Origin: an uncultured Brevibacillus sp.
GTDB lineage: Bacteria; Bacillota; Bacilli; Brevibacillales; Brevibacillaceae
Reading direction: 5' to 3'
NCBI RefSeq assembly: GCF_947502445.1
Contig: NZ_CANMZW010000053.1
Span: 1 to 32,916, forward strand
DNA length: 32,916 bases
Shown here: in pieces, positions 22,631-30,475 of the stretch
Layout: every line of letters starts with the position of its first letter
Numbering within the stretch: the first letter of the stretch is position 1
The notes under the pieces: model-generated
The model's database searches: none
What the model was told of the DNA's origin: nothing
The model's input: the letters and a program-made list of their open reading frames with translations, nothing else
Translations under genes and position numbers: made by a program

Positions 22631-23296
22631 TCACGCTTCGGATGTTCTTGTTTGCCATTTGTGCTCCCTCGTTTTTCTGAGGCGCAGTCCCATTCTAAGC
22701 ATCGTAATGAGCAGATATCCGAGGTAAAAATGGAGTACACATTGAAAGCGCGTTTGGATCAATGCCTGATTCCATACGGGCTGCACACTCATACGAGGCA
22801 CGGCATGTAGGGAAATCGTATGGGAGAGGACTCCAATGATCATCGTCTTTACTCCCCAAATGATACCAGTCAAAGCGCCTGTTTCTGCAGCTTGTCCTGT
22901 TCCCATTTGTGTATGCCACTCGAGATACGAACAGCGAATATGCTTGGAGAATTGATTAAATAAAGGCTGTAGATCACGTACCTTTTTTAGTACATCGCGG
23001 TAGTTGTGATACCACTTTTTTGCTTGTCTGCGCGTAAAATCGCGGACAGTATCTCTTACTTTATTTCCATCTTGTATGGTTTCCACCTTGGCTACTACCT
23101 GTGGCCCGCCCTCTGTCTGCTTCAAAAACAAAATAGGGATGTCATATTTTCTATGGAACAGCCCAAACCAGACAGACAGTTCAAACACAAGATGATCTTT
23201 TTCTCCCGCTCGATCGTAATACAGTGTTATTTTTACCGGCGTGATCAACAATACGATCACCAAAACGATACATGCTATTAGCAACCAGATCCACAA
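22631..23296 (-). CDS. ytfI: DUF2953 membrane protein YtfI
   Basis: A 221-residue protein. One N-terminal membrane anchor (about residues 3-20, WLLIACIVLVIVLLITPVK) is followed by a soluble beta-rich DUF2953 region and a hydrophobic stretch near the C-terminus with a basic end. YtfI function is unknown; its pairing with GerW is conserved in Bacillales and suggests a spore role. The start is a TTG preceded by AAGGGGTGGG. Confidence 0.82.
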   Translation of the reverse strand: MWIWLLIACIVLVIVLLITPVKITLYYDRAGEKDHLVFELSVWFGLFHRKYDIPILFLKQTEGGPQVVAKVETIQDGNKVRDTVRDFTRRQAKKWYHNYRDVLKKVRDLQPLFNQFSKHIRCSYLEWHTQMGTGQAAETGALTGIIWGVKTMIIGVLSHTISLHAVPRMSVQPVWNQALIQTRFQCVLHFYLGYLLITMLRMGLRLRKTREHKWQTRTSEA

Positions 23297-23360
23297 AAAA
23301 ATCCCACCCCTTCCACGTTAGTATGAGTGGAAAGAGTAGGAAATATGTTTATCACCTATC

Positions 23361-24329
23361 TTAATCAAGCAAAAAGACTTGGACGCCTTTTTTCAGCCCG
23401 TAATTTTCTGCCTCATTTACCGTAGGCAAATAGAGATCGATGTGATTATTTTTGACAGCTCCCCCGATATCAGCTGCTACTGCATAGCCGTAGCCTTCGA
23501 TGTACAGATGGCTCCCCAAAGGAATGACCTTTGGATCCACTGCCACAACACCTTCTCTGAGCGGATATTCCAGATAGGACAAAATTTTATCGGTGGGATA
23601 ACTGTACGCAGTCGTCTGCACAGTCATCGTCTGCTTAAAAGCAGTTCCGTTTGCCAATGTCTTTTGCTCGCTCGTTTTTCCTGTTAAAAGATGAAAGGCT
23701 GCATAGGTTGCTGCTTCTGCCCGTGTCATCTGTTTTTGCGGCTGCAAGCTGCCGTCCGCATAAGCATTCATCAGCCCATTCTGGAGTGCATAAACGTATG
23801 GCCTCTGATACACTTCCTGTACGCGCTCTCCATCAGGGTACTTAGCCAATGCTTGGATGGTAGTTGACCATTTCAGCTGATTGACGACTCCGCTATCCCC
23901 CGCAGAGCGAACGAGCATAGATACGAGCTCCTCCCTTTGAACGGGGTCATTTGGACGTAAGTAAAGGTCTTTCCCCTGCTTTTGTCCGTGAACGATGCCT
24001 AAACGGTAAGCAATTTCAGCATATGGCGTCATCCAGCTATCTGCAGGTATGTCTTTAAATGACGACTGATTTGTCTGCACTGGCTCAATTCCCTTTGCCT
24101 TCACAAACATCGTCAACAGCTCTATGCGTGTCACAGCGTCATCTGGGCGAAAATCTTCAGATGAACCTACTGCACCCGCTATGTAACATTTCTCAATTTG
24201 TTTTTCGGCCCAATGTCCTGCAATATCAGCATAAGGTGTTGCCGTATTCGTGTTTGTCTCCGCCTCTACGGCTGGTGTCCCTACTAGCGTCAGGACGACC
24301 AGAGAGGCCAGGATCAGCATCTTCTTCAT
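23361..24329 (-). CDS. secreted SLH-repeat and 3D-domain protein
   Basis: A 322-residue exported protein. An N-terminal signal peptide is followed by three S-layer homology repeats (about 30-205: DIAGHWAEKQIEK with FRPDDAVTR, FKDIPADSWMTPYAEIA, and the third with MNAYADGSLQPQKQMTRAEAA). A C-terminal 3D domain follows with DPKVIPLGSHLYIEGYGYA and the conserved Asp in AADIGG. SLH repeats bind cell-wall polymers. The 3D domain is the catalytic fold of YocH/Rpf-like muralytic proteins and of the MltA type. Two further in-frame starts lie just upstream of this ATG, of which the nearest is 3 nt away; GGAGG is shared. Its promoter looks sigma-A-like. Confidence 0.9.
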   Translation of the reverse strand: MKKMLILASLVVLTLVGTPAVEAETNTNTATPYADIAGHWAEKQIEKCYIAGAVGSSEDFRPDDAVTRIELLTMFVKAKGIEPVQTNQSSFKDIPADSWMTPYAEIAYRLGIVHGQKQGKDLYLRPNDPVQREELVSMLVRSAGDSGVVNQLKWSTTIQALAKYPDGERVQEVYQRPYVYALQNGLMNAYADGSLQPQKQMTRAEAATYAAFHLLTGKTSEQKTLANGTAFKQTMTVQTTAYSYPTDKILSYLEYPLREGVVAVDPKVIPLGSHLYIEGYGYAVAADIGGAVKNNHIDLYLPTVNEAENYGLKKGVQVFLLD

Positions 24330-24368
24330 CATCAACCTCCGTTGTCATCGGTTTGTAACCTTTTTTCC

Positions 24369-24396
24369 ATTTTACCGAACCACTTTCAGAAAACAA
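24369..24396 (-). promoter_or_regulatory. sigma-A-like promoter of the SLH-3D gene
   Basis: On the minus strand TTGTTT (24396-24391), a 16-nt spacer and TAAAAT (24374-24369). Confidence 0.4.
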
Positions 24397-24430
24397 TGCA
24401 CAATTCTTCCCAATGCTTGGTGGACCAAAT

Positions 24431-24476
24431 AAAAAACCCCCTGAATCACAGCGTTAAGCCAGATTCAAGGGAGTCG
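24431..24476 (-). terminator. intrinsic terminator after sleB
   Basis: GAATC/GATTC with flanking CCC(C)T/A(A)GGG, loop of about 14 nt, and a run of A (T on the minus strand) at 24431-24436. It closes the spoVA-sleB region. Confidence 0.75.
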
Positions 24477-24490
24477 ATTTTCATTTTCTG

Positions 24491-25138
24491 TTATCGAGCG
24501 AAGATATGCTTACCGATGCGCTTGATTTGCGGGCGCGACCAGATCCAGCTAGAAGTCGCGGTATCTGGGTTGAAGTAGTAGAGAGCACCATTGGTTGGGT
24601 CCCATCCGCGTACAGCTTCCCACGCTGCCTTATAAGCTGATTTGTTGGGAGTCAACCAGAATTGCCCATCATCAATAGCGGTAAACGCGTACGGTTCAAA
24701 AATCACGCCACTCAGTGTGTTCGGAAAAGTTTCCGATTGCACGCGATTCATTGCAACTGCTGCAACCGCTACCTGTCCCTCAAATGCCTCCCCACGCGCT
24801 TCTGAATATACGAGCTGCGCGAGCATTTGCATTTCCGAACGATTTACAGAAACTTTCTTTAGCTTGCTCCACGTCTGTTTCCCTGCTATCCCATCAACAG
24901 TCAATCCATATGCTTTCTGAAACTTTCTGACGGCCTGATAAGTGTTTCCTCCATAGCTGCCATCCAAGCTTTCTTGATAGAAGCCAAGGATTTGCAATCG
25001 ATATTGTAGATCCCATACATCTCCATTCTCGCTTCCCCTTTGCAATAAAGGAGCTGCGAGTGAGTTCGTCGGCAGTACAAATGCTATGGTCAAAATGGCC
25101 ATCAGTAGGGTCGTCAGCGTTTTTTTATGGAACCACAT
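24491..25138 (-). CDS. sleB: spore cortex-lytic enzyme, SleB type
   Basis: A 215-residue exported hydrolase. A signal peptide (about 1-29) is followed by a peptidoglycan-binding domain 1 repeat (about 37-93, DVWDLQYRLQILGFY...DGIAGKQTW) and a hydrolase_2 (SleB/CwlJ) domain with the catalytic Glu113 in YSEARGE. SleB is a lytic transglycosylase that degrades spore cortex during germination. It is shorter than B. subtilis SleB (~305) because the linker is short. No ypeB follows; spoVAE lies about 100 nt upstream. The start at 25138 has GAGGAGGGG upstream. Confidence 0.9.
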   Translation of the reverse strand: MWFHKKTLTTLLMAILTIAFVLPTNSLAAPLLQRGSENGDVWDLQYRLQILGFYQESLDGSYGGNTYQAVRKFQKAYGLTVDGIAGKQTWSKLKKVSVNRSEMQMLAQLVYSEARGEAFEGQVAVAAVAMNRVQSETFPNTLSGVIFEPYAFTAIDDGQFWLTPNKSAYKAAWEAVRGWDPTNGALYYFNPDTATSSWIWSRPQIKRIGKHIFAR

Positions 25139-25240
25139 GAACATCCCCTCCTCAAGCACCCATTCTACAAGCTGGTGAAAGCAGGTTCAATTCAATGTTA
25201 TTGGCAGTTCAGGCAAGAAATAGCGATACTCAATCCTGGA

Positions 25241-25591
25241 CTATCCTTTTGGCTTGAATATGAGCGCCATGATGAAACCGAACACGATGGCAGCAGAAAT
25301 CCCTGCACTTGTCACCTCAAAAATCCCGGTAACAATACCAATAACTCCATTCTGTTCGGCTTCAGCCATGGCTCCATGCACGAGTGCGTTTCCAAAGCTG
25401 GTAATGGGAACAGTCGCTCCAGCCCCGGCAAAATCAATTAACGGCTCATACACCCCAATGCCATCCAGAACAGCTCCGGCGACAACAAGTGACGACATGG
25501 TATGCGCAGGTGTCAGCTTTACTACATCCATGAGAAATTGCCCAATCAGACAAATAATTCCTCCGACTAAAAATGCCCATAAAAACGTCAT
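25241..25591 (-). CDS. spoVAE: stage V sporulation protein AE (SpoVAEb type)
   Basis: A 116-residue membrane protein with four hydrophobic segments and the SpoVAE core VLDGIGVYEPLIDFAGAGATVPITSFGNALVHG (only the start and end of this are diagnostic here). Together with SpoVAC and SpoVAD it forms the channel that moves dipicolinic acid and calcium into the spore core during sporulation and out during germination. The ribosome-binding site GGGAGGTGACCTC is strong. It is the last gene of the operon, 15 nt after spoVAD. Confidence 0.93.
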   Translation of the reverse strand: MTFLWAFLVGGIICLIGQFLMDVVKLTPAHTMSSLVVAGAVLDGIGVYEPLIDFAGAGATVPITSFGNALVHGAMAEAEQNGVIGIVTGIFEVTSAGISAAIVFGFIMALIFKPKG

Positions 25592-25606
25592 GAGGTCACC
25601 TCCCAG

Positions 25607-26611
25607 CTACTCTGCTTCAATGGCTACGGCATGAGCAATGCAAGGTATACTCTCACCTTGCTGATAAGAGATAGGTGATAACAATGCCCCTGTCGCAACC
25701 ACCAATATCCGTTTCCACTCGCCTGCTTGCAATCGATTCAATAAGTGGCCATAGGTGACCGTAGCAACGCAGCCACAGCCGCTACCGCCTGACCAGACAT
25801 TGGGATTTTCACCATAAATGAGCTTGCCACAATCGTTATACCTCTCGAGTGGGACATGCACATTATGTTTGGGAAGCAGCTCAGACAAAATAGAATGTCC
25901 CGTTCTTCCGAGGTCCCCCGTAACTACCAAGTCATAATGATCGTGGGCGAGTCCTAAGTCCCGGAAATGCGATTCAATGGTCGAAAGGGCAGCTGGTGCC
26001 ATGGCTGCTCCCATGTTAAATGGATCTGTCATTCCCATGTCCACCACATGACCAATGGTAGCTGATTGAATACGCAGCCCTGTTCCCTGATTAGCAACGA
26101 CTGCTGCGCCTGCGCCCGTCACTGTCCATTGTGCTGTTGGCGGTTTCTGTGAGCCGTACTCGGTTGGATACCGATACTGCTTCTCTGCAGCTCCATTGTG
26201 ACTGCCAGTTGCTGCCACTACGTAATCGGCCGCTTTGCTGTCTACCATGAGTGCTGCCAACGCCAACCCTTCCATCGCAGTGGAGCAGGCACCGAACAGA
26301 CCTAGAAAAGGAATAGAGAGCGTACGAGCCGAGAAGCTGGCTGAAATAATCTGGTTCATCAAATCGCCAGCTAAAAGGAAGTCAATCTTTTCTTTTTGTA
26401 CGCCAGCCTTCTCGATTGCCTTGGTGCACGCTTCCTCCATCAGCACTCTTTCTGCCTTCTCCCAGCTGTCTTGGCCGAGCATCAAATCCCCATGCAGTGT
26501 ATCAAAATCCTCTGCCAACGGTCCCTTGCCCTCGAACGGTCCACCAATTGCCGCTCTACCGACTATGACGGGCCTCGTGGCAAAGACCCAAGACTGATGA
26601 CCCTGGCGCAT
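25607..26611 (-). CDS. spoVAD: stage V sporulation protein AD
   Basis: A 334-residue soluble protein with a thiolase-like fold, the dipicolinic-acid-binding subunit of the SpoVA system. Signatures include WVFATRPVIVGRAAIGGPFEGKGPL at the N-terminus (first part quoted here: FATRPVIVGRAAIGG), FGACSTAMEGL with the degenerate active-site Cys, and GDLGRTGHSIL. The start at 26611 has GGAGGATAAGCG, which includes the spoVAC stop codon, and the genes are separated by 3 nt. The order C-D-E matches SpoVA operons. Confidence 0.95.
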   Translation of the reverse strand: MRQGHQSWVFATRPVIVGRAAIGGPFEGKGPLAEDFDTLHGDLMLGQDSWEKAERVLMEEACTKAIEKAGVQKEKIDFLLAGDLMNQIISASFSARTLSIPFLGLFGACSTAMEGLALAALMVDSKAADYVVAATGSHNGAAEKQYRYPTEYGSQKPPTAQWTVTGAGAAVVANQGTGLRIQSATIGHVVDMGMTDPFNMGAAMAPAALSTIESHFRDLGLAHDHYDLVVTGDLGRTGHSILSELLPKHNVHVPLERYNDCGKLIYGENPNVWSGGSGCGCVATVTYGHLLNRLQAGEWKRILVVATGALLSPISYQQGESIPCIAHAVAIEAE

Positions 26612-26614
26612 CGC

Positions 26615-27088
26615 TTATCCTCCCATCAGGAACAACGTTTTTATCAACCCGATGACGAATGCAGCCGCGACCCCGAAAACGATGACTGAGCCCGCCAATT
26701 TGAACATGTTCCCGCCAACCCCGAGAACATATCCCTCACTACGGTGCTCTATAGCGGCTGATGCAATCGAGTTCGCGAATCCGGTTACCGGGACACTTGT
26801 TCCTGCGCCCGCCCATTGTGCAATGCGGTCATACAACCCGAATCCGGTTAAAAGAGCGGAGATGAGAATTAATACGGCTACTGTCGGATTGCCAGCTGTC
26901 CTCTCCGTAAAATCAAAGTATCGGATGAACAGCTCCTGTATCCCTTGCCCGATGAAACAAATGACACCCCCTACTAAAAACGCACGGATGAAATTGCGCA
27001 GAAGCGGTCTTGGCGGTTCATGTCCTTTTGCGAGCTGCTGGTATTCCTGCTGCACAGGCGTCAATTTTTTCTTTTTCTGGTCGGCCAA
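26615..27088 (-). CDS. spoVAC: stage V sporulation protein AC
   Basis: A 157-residue membrane protein and putative mechanosensitive DPA channel subunit. The SpoVAC core FLVGGVICFIGQG, AVLILISALLTGFGLYDR and SVPVTGFANSIASAA match the family, with about four to five membrane segments. The N-terminus is lysine-rich. I choose a TTG start at 27088 because the GAGGAGTGAAAAGAAG site lies immediately before it in the 17-nt gap after the 2Duf gene. The frame runs open to 27175 within that gene. The resulting length equals B. subtilis SpoVAC to within a few residues. Confidence 0.92.
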   Translation of the reverse strand: MADQKKKKLTPVQQEYQQLAKGHEPPRPLLRNFIRAFLVGGVICFIGQGIQELFIRYFDFTERTAGNPTVAVLILISALLTGFGLYDRIAQWAGAGTSVPVTGFANSIASAAIEHRSEGYVLGVGGNMFKLAGSVIVFGVAAAFVIGLIKTLFLMGG

Positions 27089-27105
27089 CTTCTTTTCACT
27101 CCTCG

Positions 27106-27966
27106 TTACCGTATCAGAAACGGTTTTACTTGATCGATTACGTCTTGCAGCTCTTCCGAATCTCGTTGGTAACACAGCTTCATTCGTTCATTTTTCGTAT
27201 CCAAAGCGAACAGCTCCAGATCCGCCTGACATTTTTTCAAAGTGGCAAAGGTCATCTTCATCGCTTGCGCCTGTGGCACCTTGATTTTGTCGTCATACAG
27301 ATCCAGGTACAGCTCTCCACCTTTGTCTACCTGAGCAAGAAAAACATTTTCAAGAGCCACTCCTGCTTTTTGCAGTTCAGTTCGCACCCACCTGCGATTA
27401 AGACCTGCTGTAGCTAACGGCTCGTCCATAATGACACCGTCCATGATGATTACTTGTCCCTCTTCAACGGGGGCTACGGCCCATTCCATAAGCTTGGGAG
27501 TAATGGGCTGATTCTGCGACTTGAGCAGGACACTGATTTCACCGCTTGTTTCCATGAGGGCAAATTCTACGTCAGCTATTTTATACACGTTTTTGATTCG
27601 CAGCTGCTCCATTAAATCTTCCGCCGTTAAACGTTCCTTTTTCAGGTTGTCTTCCAAAATTTTGCCTTCCTTGATGAGGACCGTTGATTTGCCTTCGAAA
27701 AAATCACGAAGTTTTTTGCTTTTGAGAGAAAGCCATTCCATTACAACCGGAAAGAGGGCAAAAATCCCCATCGCGATCAAGCTGTGATAAACTGGGCCGT
27801 CCATTTCCGTTGCCAAGAAAGCAGCGATGGAGCCAATCGTGATACCGACGATATACTCGATGTATGTAAGTTGCTTGATCTGTCTTTTTCCAATGATTTT
27901 CGTGAGGATAAGCAAATACGCCAAAGAACCAATTGTTCGTAGCGCGATGTTCAGCCAGTCAGGCAT
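27106..27966 (-). CDS. DUF421-DUF1657 fusion membrane protein (2Duf type)
   Basis: A 286-residue protein. Three N-terminal hydrophobic segments (about 7-85) and a YetF-like DUF421 soluble domain (about 88-228) are followed by a C-terminal DUF1657-like segment at 236-286. The last part, ATLKKCQADLELFALDTKNE, is clearly related to ASLKGAQADLETFALSTQNQ in the upstream small protein. This two-domain architecture is that of '2Duf', the protein of spoVA-2mob operons linked to spore heat resistance. It is the second gene of the operon. Confidence 0.9.
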   Translation of the reverse strand: MPDWLNIALRTIGSLAYLLILTKIIGKRQIKQLTYIEYIVGITIGSIAAFLATEMDGPVYHSLIAMGIFALFPVVMEWLSLKSKKLRDFFEGKSTVLIKEGKILEDNLKKERLTAEDLMEQLRIKNVYKIADVEFALMETSGEISVLLKSQNQPITPKLMEWAVAPVEEGQVIIMDGVIMDEPLATAGLNRRWVRTELQKAGVALENVFLAQVDKGGELYLDLYDDKIKVPQAQAMKMTFATLKKCQADLELFALDTKNERMKLCYQRDSEELQDVIDQVKPFLIR

Positions 27967-28001
27967 AATCCACCTCCGTCAGCCATGAGGAAAAGCGAGA
28001 A

Positions 28002-28018
28002 GAGAGGGAAACCCTCTC
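28002..28018. repeat. hairpin between the DUF1657 gene and the 2Duf gene
   Basis: GAGAGGG AAA CCCTCTC, a perfect 7-bp stem in the 68-nt intercistronic space, without a T-run on the minus strand after it. It may stabilise or partly terminate the operon mRNA. Confidence 0.5.
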
Positions 28019-28034
28019 CCCCTTTTGCCATTCC

Positions 28035-28241
28035 CTAGAATCCTTTGTACTGTGGCTCTTCGTTTTCCAGCTCTGTTACCCGTTGTTGCAGGTTGTTCAC
28101 AATCGTCTGGGTTTGTTCCGCCGCTTGTGTGTACAGTTGCTTCGCTTGCTGGTTTTGCGTGCTTAGCGCAAATGTTTCCAGGTCAGCTTGTGCCCCTTTC
28201 AAGCTGGCAAGAGCTTGCTTCACTTGTGCTGATACGGTCAT
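28035..28241 (-). CDS. DUF1657 small protein
   Basis: A 68-residue, highly helical protein with the DUF1657 signature ALASLKGAQADLETFALSTQ and an acidic tail. It is first in the spoVA-type operon and similar to the C-terminal segment of the next gene product. The gene has a good ribosome-binding site (AGGAGGTGAAGGGAC). In known spoVA-2mob operons a DUF1657 gene stands at this position. The biochemical role is unknown. Confidence 0.9.
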   Translation of the reverse strand: MTVSAQVKQALASLKGAQADLETFALSTQNQQAKQLYTQAAEQTQTIVNNLQQRVTELENEEPQYKGF

Positions 28242-28264
28242 GTCCCTTCACCTCCTGACACATA

Positions 28265-28295
28265 TAGATTCGTGCCGTTGACCGTAAATTATTCT
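28265..28295 (-). promoter_or_regulatory. candidate sigma-G promoter of the spoVA operon
   Basis: On the minus strand AGAATA (28295-28290), 18 nt, then GAATCTA (28271-28265), compared with TGAATA-N17/18-CATACTA. A sigma-A-like TTGAAT-N16-TACAAT is present further upstream, so this assignment is tentative. Confidence 0.4.
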
Positions 28296-28346
28296 CGTTT
28301 GTTTACAAAGTTCCATTGTAAAATTTTACCATATTTATTCAAGAAC

Positions 28347-28377
28347 AAAAGGAAAGACACCCGCAGGTGCCTTTCCT
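28347..28377 (-). terminator. intrinsic terminator of the SASP gene
   Basis: GGAAAGACACC pairs with GGTGCCTTTCC around a CGCA loop with one internal mismatch; on the minus strand TTTTGTT follows. Confidence 0.88.
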
Positions 28378-28393
28378 CATCCAGCGTATTCAA

Positions 28394-28600
28394 TTAGCCA
28401 CGTCCAGCCAATTGTTGTTCAGCGAAGGAGACAAGACGTTTTGTGATCTCTCCTCCAACAGAACCGTTTTGACGGGAAGTAGTGTCAGGGCCAAGCTGAA
28501 CGCCGAATTCAGAAGCGATTTCGTATTTCAGTTGGTCCAGCGCTTGGTTTGCTTGAGGTACCAAAAGGTTGTTGCTGGAACCGTTGTTGTTGTTAGCCAT
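28394..28600 (-). CDS. alpha/beta-type small acid-soluble spore protein
   Basis: A 68-residue DNA-binding spore protein that saturates spore DNA and protects it from heat and UV. The two SASP motifs are present: KYEIASEFGV, with the GPR protease cleavage site after the Glu of SEF, and LGPDTTSRQNGSVGGEITKR. The start at 28600 has GAGGAGGTGATAGAG upstream; the frame opens at 28657. A sigma-G promoter candidate and a terminator flank it, so it is monocistronic and made in the forespore. Confidence 0.96.
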   Translation of the reverse strand: MANNNNGSSNNLLVPQANQALDQLKYEIASEFGVQLGPDTTSRQNGSVGGEITKRLVSFAEQQLAGRG

Positions 28601-28629
28601 CTCTATCACCTCCTCGTCGTTGGTAAGTT

Positions 28630-28660
28630 TAATATGTGTGAAGCTTGGATTGTTCATTCG
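28630..28660 (-). promoter_or_regulatory. candidate sigma-G promoter of the SASP gene
   Basis: On the minus strand CGAATG (28660-28655), an 18-nt spacer and CATATTA (28636-28630). The -10 fits the CATNNTA sigma-G pattern; the -35 matches 4 of 6 positions. Confidence 0.55.
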
Positions 28661-28695
28661 TACTTTTTTCTTTTTCTCATTTCCAAATTTACGTA

Positions 28696-29817
28696 TTACA
28701 CATGAAGCAAGTATTCTGCTATTTCCCGGGCTGCTTCTGGACGCCGCACCTGCTCCATCTGCTCAATGATCTTGTCGCGTTGCTTCTGGTTTCGCCAATG
28801 TCTGATCCATGTCCTGATATCCTCCGTGTCATTGGCAAGAACCGCAGCCTTTTGATTAAGCAAAAATGAAGAGTTTTCCCTCTCCTGTCCCGGCAACGGC
28901 TGATAAAGAAGCAACGGTGTCCGCAATGCCATTGCTTCTGCACAGCTAATTCCTCCTGGCTTGGTTATGTATACATCTGCTGCTCCGATCCATTGCCACA
29001 TCTGCGCTTCAAACTTCTTTAGTAATATACGGTGGGGAGAAGGATACTTGCCAATCAATCCTTGCAATTCTTCATACAGCTTCTCGTTTTTTCCAGTAAT
29101 CACGATCAGTTGGAGGGGCTCCATCTCTTTGGCAAGTGCCTTCATGACCTCGGCTATTCTCCCATAACCGCCTTCCCCACCGCATACAAGAATGGTAAAT
29201 TGCTCTTCTAGACCAAGCTGTTTTTTCCAGATGCGCTTGTCTACTTTTGCAGCCGTACTGAACGCTGGGCGTATGGGAATACCAAGCACTTGTATTTTGC
29301 TGGCCTGTACCTGGTACGAGCGAATAAGCCGGTCCGCAATCTGTTGATGAGCGACCATATACGTGTCGATTTCTGGATGCACCCAAAACCGGTTTAAATG
29401 ATAGTCAGTTGGTATGCTGACCAAATGAAATGGCTTTGCCATCCTTTGTTTGGATTGAGCTAGCGCCGACAAGCAGTAGGCATGCGTAGCAATTACTACA
29501 TCCGGGTTTTCTTTTTGTAACAGAGTGTTCTCCAGACGCCTGGAAAGCCACCAGCCGAGCGGCATTTTCAGTATCGTCCCAAAGAGACGGTCTTGCTCGT
29601 ATATTCGTTGCCACATAGGCCTGCCATAGCGGAGCATGCTTAGATAAAAAAAACGGGACAGCTCCCGTAAAGCGGGACTGGCCGTGGTTAATCCACCTAC
29701 TATTCTCGATCGTTCTATGCCTTCATGTGAGTCCAGCACTTCATGTAGCGCCTCCGCTGCCATTCGGTGCCCACTGCCTGCCCATTCTTCGGTGACTAAC
29801 AGGAATCGTTTTGTCAT
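28696..29817 (-). CDS. GT28 glycosyltransferase (MGDG synthase/MurG-like)
   Basis: A 373-residue glycosyltransferase of the GT-B fold. GSGHRMAAEAL (14-24) and PTDYHLNRFWVHPEIDTYMV (136-154) are N-terminal motifs of diacylglycerol glucosyltransferase/MGDG synthase proteins. GGEGGYGR (213-220) and KPGGISCAEAMA (286-297) form the nucleotide-sugar site. It likely transfers a hexose from UDP-sugar to a lipid or envelope acceptor at the membrane; B. subtilis YkoN is a comparable protein. It shares one base with the YkoP-like gene's stop codon (TGATG). Confidence 0.88.
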   Translation of the reverse strand: MTKRFLLVTEEWAGSGHRMAAEALHEVLDSHEGIERSRIVGGLTTASPALRELSRFFYLSMLRYGRPMWQRIYEQDRLFGTILKMPLGWWLSRRLENTLLQKENPDVVIATHAYCLSALAQSKQRMAKPFHLVSIPTDYHLNRFWVHPEIDTYMVAHQQIADRLIRSYQVQASKIQVLGIPIRPAFSTAAKVDKRIWKKQLGLEEQFTILVCGGEGGYGRIAEVMKALAKEMEPLQLIVITGKNEKLYEELQGLIGKYPSPHRILLKKFEAQMWQWIGAADVYITKPGGISCAEAMALRTPLLLYQPLPGQERENSSFLLNQKAAVLANDTEDIRTWIRHWRNQKQRDKIIEQMEQVRRPEAAREIAEYLLHV

Positions 29818-30452
29818 CAGAACAATCCTCCTGTAGGCTCATTGCTATTAGAACCATAACGGTTTAATAAGTGCTCTTTTGACATGTACACCCGTTTCAA
29901 CGGTATATCTTGCCTTCGTGTCTGCACCCTACGCTTGCCATCTGGATGAATGAGACGAATCAATAAGTGCAAATACCACCGCTTGAAACGGAACAAGGCG
30001 TTCATCGGTACATCAGAGATGGAAAAGCCCAAGGGCTGAACCCCTTTATACAGCATAGTTGTCCCGACAATCCCTTTAATTTCTTCCCGGTTATTCATCT
30101 CTTCCAAATAAGCAGCCAGCTTGGGCAAAGACTGCATAATATGACGCCGTAGCAATAAAGCCACACGGAGTTCATCCTTAAGTCCATTACACAAGGTAGC
30201 AAAGTAGTAGTTGTGGATATGTATCTTTACAATCAGATCTCCCTTGTGAATGCACTGACCATCTGAAGTTACCAGTGATTCTCCACGATAACGCAAAGGA
30301 ACGATACGGAAAATATTGTTTCCCTTTTCAATATACTTGAGCCGGGTACAGCGTTGATAGATTTCATCCCAGAATCCCCACAGCGTCAAGAGGCTTGTAT
30401 TCATCTGCAACCGGTTCCTTTCTTGCCTCGTTTTCTTTGTAGTATGCCCCAT
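29817..30452 (-). CDS. YkoP-like protein
   Basis: A 211-residue cytosolic or peripheral protein with a basic N-terminus and no signal peptide. The recurrent segments KGDLIVKIHIHNYYFATL and a C-terminal half with RFKRWYLHLLIRLIHPDGKRR resemble B. subtilis YkoP and the domain at the C-terminus of some polysaccharide deacetylases; this is by eye. It lies 23 nt after the TerC gene and overlaps the glycosyltransferase gene by one base. The ATG at 30452 has GAGGAA 8 nt upstream. Function unknown; an envelope glycolipid role is inferred from the neighbour. Confidence 0.7.
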   Translation of the reverse strand: MGHTTKKTRQERNRLQMNTSLLTLWGFWDEIYQRCTRLKYIEKGNNIFRIVPLRYRGESLVTSDGQCIHKGDLIVKIHIHNYYFATLCNGLKDELRVALLLRRHIMQSLPKLAAYLEEMNNREEIKGIVGTTMLYKGVQPLGFSISDVPMNALFRFKRWYLHLLIRLIHPDGKRRVQTRRQDIPLKRVYMSKEHLLNRYGSNSNEPTGGLF

Positions 30453-30475
30453 AACAGTAGTTCCTCATTACCTGT

